DNA of 64,000 nt from NCBI RefSeq assembly GCF_010093535.1, contig NW_022985164.1, positions 1,787,629-1,851,628 on the forward strand. The letters are read 5' to 3'. This document shows positions 1 through 10,060 of the stretch, piece after piece. How positions within the stretch are numbered: position 1 is the stretch's first letter; each line of letters opens with the position of its first letter. This stretch comes from Lindgomyces ingoldianus (Eukaryota > Ascomycota > Dothideomycetes > Pleosporales > Lindgomycetaceae). Position numbers and translations under genes: made by a program. Below the pieces are notes generated by a model, which had not been told where the DNA came from, did not search any database, and worked only from the letters and a program-made list of their open reading frames with translations.

Positions 1-2190
1 TTTTTAGTATTTTTTAAGAAGTTTCTTTTTAAGTTTTTTTATAATTTTATAAATTTTTACTTAGTCTAAGTCTTTTTTTTTATTTTTTAAAAAAGACTTT
101 TTTTAGTTCTTCTTTTATTTAGCAGATTGCGTGTGCCTTATGTTTCTAGTAAAAGAATTTTTATAGTTTAGTTAGTTACACAGCTTATGTGTAGTTAACT
201 TTAACTTCTACTATTATAGTTTTCTAGTCTATTTTAGAGTTATGTTAATAAAGCTAGTTATATCCTAATATAATGTTATACTTGTCTCCTAATAGTAGTA
301 TGCTTAGAGATATATAGTTAGTTGTTATATCTATTACTAAAGTTACTTTTTTAGTTTTTAAGCAGATCTGTTCTCTACTATATTTAATTAAAAATGTGTT
401 AGCTAAGAATACTTAAAAAAAAGTGTTTTTTTATTTAGTAAAGTATCTTATAATTTTTAACTTAATAAAAATTAATTACTAAAAACATGCATCTACTATT
501 AATTAGTGTAAGGCCTTTGCATACTAGTCTCTTAGAGAATTTAAGTGTGTAGTTAGCTATTAGACTTTTCTTTAGTCCTTATCCTATAGCTATTAAAGCC
601 TTTATATTATAGTAAACTTTGTTATAGTTTATACTAAGGTTATCTTTTTTTATGTTTAGAAGGCTATGTATTTATTTGTTTACTTTATTAGCTATAATTT
701 TAAATTACTAGTAATCCTTTACTATATAGTTGTCTACTAGGCAGTTAATGCTTTCTACTTTATAATAGTAGAGAAGCTAATTGTTCTGCTAGTAAGCTTT
801 TTACTAAAAGTAGTAAAAAGTGCAGTTAAGTGCTTTTTTACATTTAGTCTATAGTTTCTTCTTGTAAGGTAGACCTATGCTATAGTGCTAATAGTTTAGC
901 ATTTTATAGGTTATAGCTAACTTTATTAGGGTGTTAGTAAATTTTTTACTTTTTTATGTACTTATTAGCTACTAGCTAGCTTAGTGCTTAGTTAGCTAAT
1001 GTTAGAAGCAGTACTTATTTGTACAAAAGTACTATGTGTAAGGGCATTACTTAAGATTTGTGCAGATAGGAATAGGTTATACTTAGGCCTATTTAAAGTA
1101 TTCTTTTGTTTAAATTATTTATAAAGAGTGATCTTTATATTTGTAATAGTAGGCGTTATGCTTTTTACTTCTATAAGGAATATAGTACTTGTAGATTTAT
1201 TATAGCTCTAGCTTTTTTCTTATTACTGCTATTACTAAAGGTAGTGTATCTAGTTATTCTTCTAATAGAGCTAGAGTTTATAAAGGTGTTAAGTGCTAGT
1301 TAGAGCCTTTTTCTTTTACTAAGATTTTTTTAAAGAACTTTTATTATTTTTTTTTATTTAAGATGTTATAGTAGACTATAGTAATCTTTCTTATAACCTT
1401 ATAAGTGTTATAGTTATTGTTAAGGGTTACTTTATATAGTCCTATTTTATAAAGGTTATAGTTATAAAATTCTCTACATTTCTAGTAGTTTTCTTAGTTA
1501 AAATGTTACTTAAGTTCTTATAGTAAGATTTCTAGTTTACTTTAATTAAAAAGGTTTTATTTTTTTATTTTTTTATTTTTAACATAGTTAGCTACTTACA
1601 CTAAGTGTTACTATTCTTTAAGAACTGCAGCCTGTTTAATAGCTCTAAAGATGCTATCTTTATTCTAGACTTTTACCTTCTAATAGTTTATTAGATAGTT
1701 AGAGGATTTATAGTTATTTCTACATCTCTAGCAGAGTTATTTATTAAGCCTATTATATATTTCTTTATATGTTAGGCCTTTGTTAATGTATATAGCTTTT
1801 ATAGTTAACCTACTATTTTTATTCTTTAGTTGTTTAGAGTTTAGACATTTTTAATAAAAGTAGCTTACTTTTTTATAGTTAAGGCATACTTTTTTTTTAA
1901 GCTATTTTTTTTATTCTTTATTTAAGAGTAGCCTTACACTTTTAAAGGTACTACTTTTTTTCTTAGAGAAGCTATATGTATGTTTAGTGTAACTAAGGTC
2001 TATAAGTTTACTATTAAACTATAAAGTTTCTTTCTTTTTTTAAAACTAATTAGTTTTTAAAGTTGTCTAGCTTTTTTTTTTTTTACTACATTATTTAGTG
2101 TGTTTTTTATTATAAGTAAGTGCTTATCTAATATATTTCTTAAAGCTTTTAGGCTTTTTTATGTAAGTAAATTTATTTTTAATTATTTCT
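1..2190. repeat. AT-rich RIP-like repeat block, no gene
   Basis: This stretch is almost entirely A/T with TpA and TpT predominating, and stops fall frequently in all six frames. The only open frames are short and AT-driven. This is the appearance expected of transposon sequence after repeat-induced point mutation (C to T on both strands), a process known in filamentous ascomycetes. I could not recognise the original element family. No intact gene, tRNA or promoter is visible. Confidence 0.75.
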
Positions 2191-2195
2191 AAAAG

Positions 2196-2422
2196 TGTCT
2201 GTACGTAAGTACAGCTGTGTCTGTACACGCGTACAGCTAAATTAGGTTGCCTAAAATGTTAGCTATCTAGCCTATGCGTTAAAAGCTATGTGTACTTAAA
2301 AGCCCTTTTTCTTTATATAAAAAGAAAAAGTAGTAGTTAATAATAAAAAAATCTTTACTTACTTACTTTTTAGTACGCCCTTTAGGTGTATGTTTGTTTA
2401 ATTAAACTTAAGTTAACTAACA
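2196..2422 (+). repeat. 5' LTR of compact element
   Basis: A 227-bp copy starting TGTCTGTACG and ending TTAACTAACA. It aligns along its whole length with 3661-3887 and is preceded by AAAAG. It is heavily A/T-shifted relative to the other copy (for example TTTAATTAAACTTAAG where the right copy has TTCGATCGAACCTAGG), which is consistent with RIP. Confidence 0.8.
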
Positions 2423-2444
2423 CTAATTAGTCTATTAATAGACT

Positions 2445-2846
2445 ATTTACTATATGTGTAGCTACATAGAGGATATTATCCTTAATAAATAGATTTATAA
2501 GGATTAATAAAACTGCTACTATATAAGAAGCTTACACCTACTATGTGCGTAGCTACATAGAGAAGGTATAAAGAAGCTTACATCTACTATGTGTATAGCT
2601 ACATAGAGAGGGGTAAGTAAGCTTTATGCGCGCCCTTAGATTAACTAATTACATAAAGATAAGATTAGCAACCTGCTGTGTGCGTAGCTACGCAGAGAGG
2701 GCTTACTACTAAGCCTTTATGCGCTCTAGAGCCTCCTGTTAACACAGGCTGTGCAACTACTCACCTACCACGTGCGTAGCCACGCAGAGGAGATAATACA
2801 GGCCGCACAATTAGAAACCTACTGCGTGCGTAGCTACACAGAGGAG
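2445..2846 (+). repeat. Six interspersed copies of a ~28-bp palindrome-centred motif
   Basis: A motif close to ACCTACTGTGTGCGTAGC followed by TACRCAGAGAGG occurs at about 2445-2474, 2537-2565, 2582-2611, 2671-2700, 2763-2791 and 2817-2846, all in the same orientation. The core TGCGTAGCTACGCA is self-complementary and GTAGC(T/C)AC is conserved in every copy. Spacing is irregular (about 35-95 bp), so this is not a simple tandem repeat. Confidence 0.75.
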
Positions 2847-3028
2847 GCTCCTTATTAGCAGCCTGCCTTGCTAACACCCCCCTCTAAGAACAGCTGTACA
2901 AACACACAACTAGCACCACCTACCCCCCCACCTAGACAACTGCTGTACAAACGCAACTAGCACCTAACACCTCCCCCCCCCCTAGGGATTAATCGCTTGC
3001 ACGGAAGGCAATCAACCTACACTCCCCC

Positions 3029-3280
3029 CTAAGTTATAGCGTCTCCATACACCTTATATAAAGAGTTGTTAGGGGTTACACGTGTGTCTAAAACAATCCT
3101 ACGCAGAGAGGTGGATTTAGATCTTCTGCATAATAGGATAAATATAGACTCTCCCCTGCCACAACAACAAGCTTTGTACGCAGTGTACATCCTCTCTAAC
3201 ATGCGTAAGCTGCTAAGAGGAAGGTACACACTGTAAGAGCAGAACAACTTTAAGAGATAGACAACACATAATTTTAACAA
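3029..3280 (-). other. Short open frame in a less mutated part of the compact element
   Basis: An 83-codon open frame on the minus strand inside the compact LTR element, in a patch (about 2740-3400) whose base composition is much less AT-biased than its surroundings. The predicted peptide is Cys/Leu-rich and resembles nothing I recognise. It does not look like gag, protease or reverse transcriptase. It may be chance, or a fragment of captured sequence. Confidence 0.15.
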
Positions 3281-3455
3281 CCTTTCTTATGTAATTAGGC
3301 AAGAACTTCTTCTTGCTCTAGCTAAGCATAGGCACTATTCTAAAGGCAGGTTAAATTGTACGCAAGCTAAGAAGCTAAGGGATATTATAAATAAAAAAAA
3401 GCACTAAGGGTTAGCTTTAAAAAAGGAAGTAGAAAAGTAAAAAAAAAAAAAAAAA

Positions 3456-3575
3456 NNNNNNNNNNNNNNNNNNNNNNNNNNNNNNNNNNNNNNNNNNNNN
3501 NNNNNNNNNNNNNNNNNNNNNNNNNNNNNNNNNNNNNNNNNNNNNNNNNNNNNNNNNNNNNNNNNNNNNNNNNNN
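3456..3575. other. Assembly gap (120 N)
   Basis: A run of 120 undetermined bases preceded by a poly-A run. The sequence AAGGGTTAGCTTTAAAAAA occurs just before the gap (3406 onward) and again immediately after it (3576 onward). The two contig ends therefore share a repeat, and the true distance is unknown. Confidence 0.95.
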
Positions 3576-3660
3576 AAGGGTTAGCTTTAAAAAAAAAAGT
3601 AAAAAAGTAAGATTAACATATAAATAAGTAAGTAACTTTATAAAAGTAAAAAGTTACTAG

Positions 3661-3887
3661 TGTTTATACATAAGTACAGCTGTGTCTGTACACGCATATA
3701 GCTAAATTAGGTTGCCTAAAACATTAGCTATCTAGCCTATGTGTTAGGGGCTATGTGTACTTAAGAGCCCTCTTTCTTTGTACAAAGAGAGAGGGCAGTA
3801 GTTAATAACAAGAAGATCTTTGCCTGCTCACCTCTTAGTACGCCCCTTGGGCGTATGTTTGTTCGATCGAACCTAGGTTAACTGACA
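3661..3887 (+). repeat. 3' LTR of compact element
   Basis: A 227-bp copy starting TGTTTATACA and ending TTAACTGACA, followed directly by the target duplication AAAAG (3888-3892). It keeps more G/C than the left copy. It includes a GTTCGATCGAAC palindrome near its end and an imperfect hairpin around CCCTCTTTCTTTGTACAAAG. Confidence 0.8.
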
Positions 3888-3892
3888 AAAAG

Positions 3893-5210
3893 CCTTTTAT
3901 AAAACATTTATTTTATAGCTTTTTTATTAGTCTATCTACAGATAGCTAGTAGTTTCCTAAAGTAGGCTGCGTATTATTAGACAGAGCTATTTCTCTGTTA
4001 AAGAGTGTTTATTTTATTAACTACTTATTTTTCTTTGTTAACTAGCCTATAAATTATAGTTAGAGCTGCTTTAAATAAGTTAAAGTTTTTAAAGACTTTT
4101 TTTATTTTAAGTAATAAAAGTTTACTATTTACTTTATAGTTTATCTAGTTATTAGTATAGAGCTAAAACTAAATAGCAGGTAATTTTTCTAAGTATAGGC
4201 TTATTTATAAAATTATTTCTTTATCTATTCTAAAGGCACCTTTATTATATTACATGCAAAGGTAGCATTTAGTAAAGAAAGGCTTTAAATCTTTAGTAAA
4301 GCTATTAAATGCTTTAAGAGAGGCTAGGCATAAAGTTTTTTTAGACTTAATACTAGTTTTTTTTTAAGTAATGTTTTTAAAGTTAGCTACTTCTAGCTAG
4401 AGAGCTTATAGCTAAAGAATGTTTAAAAGTCTTTATTACACTTATAGCTAGAAGTGCTGTTTAAGCTATTTAAGCTTATTTTAAAGATAAAGTATCTGCT
4501 AATTCTATGCTTTCTTAGATGCTATAAAGATCTAGCTAGTGCTAGCAGCTAAAGCACCTATTATGCTAATGTCTAAAGTAGTAGTAGCTATACTTTATAA
4601 GTAGTAGTAATTACTGTTATAATTCTTACTTTAATAAAATAGTATTTTTAGAAGTACAACAGCCTAAAGTAATGTTAGCAGTAAAAGAAATAGAACTTAG
4701 CTAGATTAGGTGTACAGTCTATTAAGTAGAGTGTAGGGCAGGCAGGATAAAGAAGGCAGGTTATAGTTTAACCTAGTAGCTGTATAGAGAGCTAGTAAAC
4801 CTAATCTATAAGAATAAAAGTAGAGGTATATATAGTGTAAGATATATAAGGCAGTAATGTCTTTTTTATAAAAGTTTTAATGCCTTTTAGTCTATTAAGT
4901 AAGTAAAGACTAAACAGTAATTACAACCTTTTAACTATAGTTATAATTAAGACTATATACATAGGGTTTACATGCTTTGCATGCTTGCATGCTTGTTTCC
5001 TAAACAGCCTGCATAGCCTGCAAGCCTGCAAGCCTGCATGTTCTATTAGATAATGCACTCTGTAAGGCTTTTCTCTAAAAGCTAGAGCTATTTCTTATCT
5101 GTCCTGTCACGTGATTTGCTTAGCGCGGGGCTAAGCGTCTTCCATCCGACGTCGTTCGGGCTGTGTGGGACAGCTAGTTGGGTCATTACAGTCTAACTGT
5201 TGGCTGTAAC
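3893..5210. repeat. AT-rich RIP-like sequence; GC-richer tail with GCATGC/GCCTGCAA repeats
   Basis: Mostly AT-rich sequence without coding potential. About 4968-5040 carries short iterations of GCATGCTT and of TGCAAGCC, partly inverted relative to each other. About 5100-5200 is of normal composition and contains the E-box-like palindrome TCACGTGA and a GCTTAGCGCGGGGCTAAGC hairpin. I see no gene. Confidence 0.55.
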
Positions 5211-6184
5211 ACTACTCTTCTTACACTAATGCATTCCCCACAACACTACTTAGACGCGCTAAAAGAATGTTAGATACAGCTTACACTCTAAGCTTTTAAA
5301 CAAGACATAAAACTTTTAAAGAAATATACTGTAGCTATATATAAAGTTTTATAAAAAATAATAAATAACTATAGCGCTAGATAACCTTTACAAGCTAATT
5401 CTACATCTAAATTATAAAGGCTAAGTAATAAAAAAAAGCAGGTAATTATTAAGACTATACTTAAGCTATATGCGCAAGAAATTTCCCTTTAGATAGCATT
5501 TATAGCTAATATAGCTAATTCTTTACGCGCTAAGTGTAATCTAGGCTATGTTTACATAAACTAGCCTAGTATGTTTGTAAAGTGTTATTTAAAGCTTAAA
5601 GTAAAGTTTTAAGTGTAAGTATAGTTAAAAGATATTTAGCTAATTATAAACTTTATTTTACTAAAGTTATATATGTTATTATTTTAGATACTATACTTAG
5701 CTTTAATATTCTTTATAAGGCTAAACCTGCTTTAAATTACTTTAGAACTCTTATAAAAAGCTTTTTTATAGTTATACTTACACTTAAGTGTTACTTTAAG
5801 CTTTAAATAACACTTTATAAACATACTAAGCTAGTTTATATAAACATAGCCTAGATTATGCTTAGCGCGCAAAGAATTAGCTATATTAGCTATAAATGCT
5901 ATCTAAGGGGAAATTTCTTGCGCATATAGCTTAAGTATAGTCTTAATAATTACCTACTTCTTTTTATTGCCTAGCCTTTATAATTTAGCTATAAAATTAG
6001 CTTATAAAGGTTATCTAGCGCTATAGTTATTTATTATCTTTTATAAAACTTTACACATAGCTATAGCATATTTTTTTAAAAGTTTTATATCTTATTTAAA
6101 AGCTTAAAGTGTAAGCTGTATCTAATATTCTTTTAGCATGTCTAAGTAGTGTTGTAGAGAATACATTAGTGTAAGAAGAGTAGT
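5211..6184. mobile_element. Foldback element: two ~420-bp inverted arms around a ~130-bp spacer
   Basis: The left arm (about 5211-5630) and the right arm (about 5761-6184) are reverse complements of one another over roughly 420 bp with scattered mismatches. Both share ACTACTCTTCTTACACTAATG, then AACACTACTTAGAC, GATACAGCTTACACT, TAGCGCTAGATAACC and GCGCAAGAAATTTCC, in the same order. The spacer is AT-rich with no open frame. This is the architecture of a foldback or long-TIR non-autonomous DNA element. No transposase is present and no clear target duplication was found. Confidence 0.75.
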
Positions 6185-6249
6185 TTAGTAGGGTCTTAGT
6201 AAAAGTAAGCAACTTAGGTGTGTGAGCAACTTGCCTGTGAAGTACGTTA
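6105..6249 (+). repeat. Terminal segment of foldback element, copy 1
   Basis: About 145 bp from the outer part of the right arm through a tail containing two GCAACTT-type subterminal repeats and ending at GTACGTTA. The same segment recurs at 8699-8843. The shared sequence stops abruptly at GTACGTTA in both, which marks a likely true element end. Confidence 0.65.
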
Positions 6250-6250
6250 A

Positions 6251-6668
6251 TTACTACTAATAGAGACTATTAGTTTATAAAGGGGGGAGTAGTGTAATAA
6301 TTCTTATAAATTATTTTATTTTAAGTTACCTAGAACTTATCTAAAGGGTCTCTATATTAGCTCTAACTTTAACTTAATTTTTATAAATTATTTTATTTTA
6401 GGTTGCCTAGAACTTCTAGAAGACTCTTATATTAGCCCTAACTTTAACCTAGCCCTAACTCTGCCTAGCCTCTTGCTGTACCCCTATTCCTCTATGTATT
6501 TAGTTGCACCTTGCACCTGTAGTTAGCTTAGTAGTTTTCTAATATCCTTTTGTACAAGGCCTATAGGTGTTAATGGCATTCCTAGGTTCCAAGTCCCCAC
6601 GCACTCCCATATGCCTCTGAGTGGATTCCCACCGCATTTAGACCTATTGTCTTGCCTGTGCCGTTACA
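6251..6668 (+). mobile_element. 3' end of an LTR retrotransposon: polypurine tract plus 3' LTR
   Basis: A polypurine tract (AGGGGGGAG, 6281-6289) lies directly upstream of a TGTAATAA start at 6293. The LTR runs to CCGTTACA at 6668 and shares its distal 200 bp with the ~290-bp LTRs at 12628-15727. This copy is 376 bp because an ~80-bp promoter-proximal stretch is present twice in tandem. The leading 40 bp (ACTACTAATAG..) matches the end of the internal region at 14944-14986. The 5' part of the element is missing, replaced by the foldback element. Confidence 0.7.
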
Positions 6669-8505
6669 AGAGCCTGCGCAGGCATTAGAAGAAAGAGTAG
6701 AAAAGAGACAAGAAGTGTACAAGTTTAAGAGGCTAGCGTTCTAGGGTTTTATACTCTAAAAAAAGAGTATAGTAGGTAGACGTTAAGTTAACGCTAGAGA
6801 AGAGAAGAGCAGATGTTATAACTACTAGTTAGAAGGCGTAGCACTGCTAAGGCTAACTCTATAGAAGAAGGAAAGATGTAAAGGCAGTTACATAACACTT
6901 TAAATCTAGTAAGGTACATTTGCTAGCCTTAGCACATAATTGTTATAATTGCTTATAAAGAACAATAACTGCTTTGCAGGAGTAGTAAACAGAATAATTA
7001 TAAAAACTATATAGGCGCAGCCTTCTACCCTGTGTAGAAGGCTGTAGTTATTCTTCTATTAAGGCACAGCTTAGGTAGAGTAATCTACTTAATATTCTTC
7101 TTAACATAAAGCGCCTAAGTACTCTATACCTATTTATTATAGAGTACTAAAACATATTAATCTCTCTTATCTCTCTGTTTACTTCTTCTTCTCTTACTTT
7201 TACTAACCTTCTCTAATCTCTCCCTAGGCTCTCTAGAACTGTACACTCTGCCTTCTAGCTACGTAAGGTATTGTCACGATTATGTTACAGCTATCTAACC
7301 CCTGAGTACCCTAGGCTTAGCACGGGGTATATAGGCTCCTCGGCCTCCGTACCTCTGCCTCCGACCCTAAGGTTTACTCTTGTTACCCCTATCTTGCATT
7401 CCCTCTCTGTGACCTGTGTTTCCTACTCAATACCTCTTACAAGTATAAGCTTTCTTCTCTCTTCACTCTAACAGATTGTTAGTTACTAAAACAAAGCCAC
7501 GTGGATACGTTAACTAGGTACGATATTATAACATTTAGACTAATTCTAGTTTAATTATATTAGGTTGTTGTTAGTAAAATAGAAAAACAGCTTTATTATC
7601 CTTTAAGTTCTTAGTAGGTTCCTAGCTTAGGTTATTATATCTAGTCTATTTTACAAGGCACTAGTAGCAGCGTTAGCGCTAGTTATAGCAGAGGTCTTTA
7701 GTTTATTTAATAAAGTATTTAGGTTTACTATTTACTTTAACAGTTTTAGATAGTAGGTTCTATTAGCTAGGTAGGTAATTAGAATTAGAGGCAGCAGGTT
7801 AGAGAAGAGTAACATAGAAGACAGAGTGTATCTTTATAGATTTAAGCAAGTTAAGTTAGAAAGCATAGAATAGAACTATCTTAGTAACTTTATATTTGCT
7901 AAGTGCTTTCTAGTCTAGCTTCTTTAACTTCTAGTTTATTTAAATATTTTAAGTGTCTAGCTAGACTATGTTACTAATTTAGTATATAAGTGTAGAGATT
8001 TATTTCTAGTTTACGTATTTCTATTAAATAGCTTAAGTTTATATAATTTTTTTAAAATAAACTGTTTAATGTCTTACATCTTATTAACTATTGTGTTAGC
8101 ATTACAAGCTAGAGCAGCTTAGTAAGATAGTTAACCTGTTCTAGTTAGTAGTTTAAAGCCTATTTATAGGTGCTATCTAGTACATGCTAAGAATAGTAAG
8201 GCTTAGGTTAATTTAAATATAGTGTTATTAGCTTTAAACTTAGCTAAAGGCAGCTAACTTACCTAGTTGTTTTATTTATAGTTTATGTATACTTAAAGAA
8301 CTTATTCTATAACAGCATTTATGTTCTTAGTCTAGCTGTTAGTTTTAAAATAGTAAGCAGAAGATAATTAGGCTTTAATCTTTAGTTACTTGTATAACTT
8401 ATCTTAAAAGGCAGAAATAAATTATAAGCTCTACTTAGAGACTATTGTGTCAGGCAAGCTGTAGAGTTTCTAGATATGCTAGTAAAAGAGGCGAGCTACG
8501 TTAGC
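6669..8505. other. Repeat-derived stretch without gene; two perfect hairpins
   Basis: The first 600 bp are of intermediate composition and contain two strong hairpins: 7018-7044 (11-bp perfect stem CAGCCTTCTAC/GTAGAAGGCTG, 5-nt loop) and 7118-7148 (11-bp perfect stem AGTACTCTATA/TATAGAGTACT, 9-nt loop). A pyrimidine-rich stretch follows, and then from about 7500 AT-rich RIP-like sequence in which I cannot trace a reading frame. A 66-codon frame at 7271 has no ATG support and no family resemblance. Confidence 0.45.
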
Positions 8506-8690
8506 TGTCACAATCGGCATGCTTAAGCTACAAGCAAGAGGTGGTGTAACCCAACTAGATTAAACTAAGGAGCAGAGGAGCTGCTCTGCGAGTTTAAGAT
8601 ATACATGTGTGCCCCCTGCCAAGGCGCTACTCGTTGCGCAAGCGAGGGAGCTGAAGCCGCAGAGCATGTGACGCGGTACGCGCCGTCACA
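8506..8690 (+). repeat. 185-bp segment bounded by TGTCAC..GTCACA (possible solo LTR)
   Basis: The segment starts TGTCACAATCGG and ends GCGCCGTCACA, giving a 6-bp terminal inverted repeat of TG..CA type as in an LTR. It is GC-rich compared with its surroundings. The flanking 5-mers (TTAGC and AAAAG) do not match, so a target duplication is absent and the call is tentative. Confidence 0.35.
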
Positions 8691-8698
8691 AAAAGCCT

Positions 8699-8843
8699 AA
8701 AGCATAAGCTGTATCTAATATTCTTTTAGCATGTCTAAGTAGTGTTGTTAGGAATGCATTAGTGTAGAAAGAGTAGTTTGGTAGGGTCTTAGCAAAAGTA
8801 AGCAACTCAGGAGTGTGAGCAACTTGCTTGTAGTGTACGTTAC
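8699..8843 (+). repeat. Terminal segment of foldback element, copy 2
   Basis: About 145 bp matching 6105-6249 in the same orientation: CTGTATCTAATATTC, TTTTAGCATGTCTAAG, GTGTTG, then the AAGTAAGCAACT..GAGCAACTTGC subterminal repeats and GTACGTTA. Only this end is present. The rest of the arm and the inverted partner are missing. Confidence 0.65.
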
Positions 8844-9082
8844 TTAAAAAGCTAAAAGTATTTAAACCTTTTTTTTAGTATAGTAAAGGTTGATTAGTAG
8901 ATACATTATTAATTAAAGTACAAGCTGCTAAAATTTAGTTAGGGTGGACTATTTGCTTGTGTAGACTATTCGCTTGTAAAATACAGAATCTACTAATTAA
9001 TGCGTTACATAATTGAAGGGAGGCTAGATTCTCCGTCATTATTCTGCACTTTTCAAACTGTGTTCGCTCCGCTACACTACAT

Positions 9083-10060
9083 TTAAGGCTTCAAAACTCT
9101 TACAGAGATATATCTTCCATCCCCCCAGTTGAGCCAAGCCTCAACGCCGGCCATGACGTTAATGAATCGGTCCTGTATGCCAAGGATACGAAACAACTGG
9201 TAAGGAAGATAGCCCAGAACGCCGAAGAGCCTCCACATAGGAAGTACCTCGTCGGTCAAGTCTTCCAAGGAGAAGTCTTTAAATCCCACTTTCTCGGTGA
9301 GCTCCTGATATCCACCCTCTTCTAGTGTATTTTGACAATGTGACAAGCGAAGGACGTCCTGGAGTGTTCCTGTGTTGCGACTGAAGTCGGCTTCGTGGAG
9401 GACAAGAGCACCGCCTGGTTTCAAAAGGCGATAGAAGTTGCGGAGCACTTTGACTGGATCATCTGCATGCACAAACGTTTCCATTGTGTAGATACCATCG
9501 AAGGACTCGTCCGGGAAAGAGGATAGATCGTGGTAGTCACCATACTCGACCGACACTTTGTCTTCCAGCTTATGTTTCTTGATGTTCTTTCTAGCATCTG
9601 CGATGTGGTGGGGCGTGATATCGATGGCTTGAACGTTCAAGCCTTTCTGAGCCATGTATATGGCGACATATCCTGAACCTGCACCCGCATCAAGGACCTT
9701 CGATCCTGGACTCAATTCCAGCCGGGTGTATAGCTTCTGCTCCATCGCTCGGTGCGCAGTAGAGATCGGGAAAGGAGACAGTTGACCTTTCCTGTATAGC
9801 CCGCAATGCCTGGTGTTGCCGAGTAACAGCCAGTATCCGAATCGTGATTCCGAGGAGCCATAGTATTCTTGGACGGACGGTGACGCGTTGCCATTGCTCG
9901 CAACGAGGCCTGTTTTCCATAGTCAGCAACGAAAGGAGGTGATATTGCAGCCTTCAACACAAGCCAAGAGCGCACCAATAATAACCGACGCCAATAGGGC
10001 TAGGAAAGTAGCGATATAACGCAGCGGAAATCTGCGTTGGGGCGTGGTTTGGTTCGCCAT
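9083..10060 (-). CDS. SAM-dependent methyltransferase with N-terminal membrane segment
   Basis: Two exons (9976-10060 and 9083-9909, joined across a 66-bp intron with donor GTGCGC, a GCTGAC branch and a CAG acceptor) give 303 residues. Without splicing the frame meets a TGA; with it the frame is restored exactly. Residues ~14-30 form a hydrophobic segment suggesting membrane anchoring. Motif I of class-I methyltransferases (VLDAGAGSGYVA, near residue 100) is followed by the acidic motif II region (VQAID), DESFDGIYTMETFVHADD and LLKPGGALVLHEADF. The fold resembles the sterol C24/UbiE-type branch, but substrate residues are not diagnostic and I do not assign a substrate. The start is the ATG at 10060. 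The gene is divergent from the next one, 186 bp apart. An alternative donor (GTGTTG) would also keep frame. Confidence 0.75.

Larger units (their letters stand above)
2191..3892 (+). mobile_element. Compact LTR retroelement (TRIM-like or internally deleted) with 5-bp TSD
   Basis: Two direct repeats of exactly 227 bp (2196-2422 and 3661-3887) both begin TGT and end ACA. They are flanked by the perfect 5-bp target duplication AAAAG at 2191-2195 and 3888-3892. The whole element is only about 1.7 kb, including a 120-N gap. The interior holds no recognisable gag or pol and carries a family of short palindromic motifs. The left LTR has many more transitions to A/T than the right one. Terminal-repeat retrotransposons in miniature (TRIMs) are known non-autonomous elements of this shape. 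A deletion derivative of a larger element is the alternative, and the gap may hide sequence. Confidence 0.8.

Noticed and set aside
7274..7474. Possible LTR starting TGTCACGATT and ending CTAACA
   Set aside because: No second copy, no target duplication and no similarity to the TGTCAC-bounded segment at 8506 beyond the first bases.
9712..9978. A separate small ORF upstream of the methyltransferase
   Set aside because: Splicing a 66-bp intron joins the ATG at 10060 to the methyltransferase frame; the ORF is an out-of-frame shadow.
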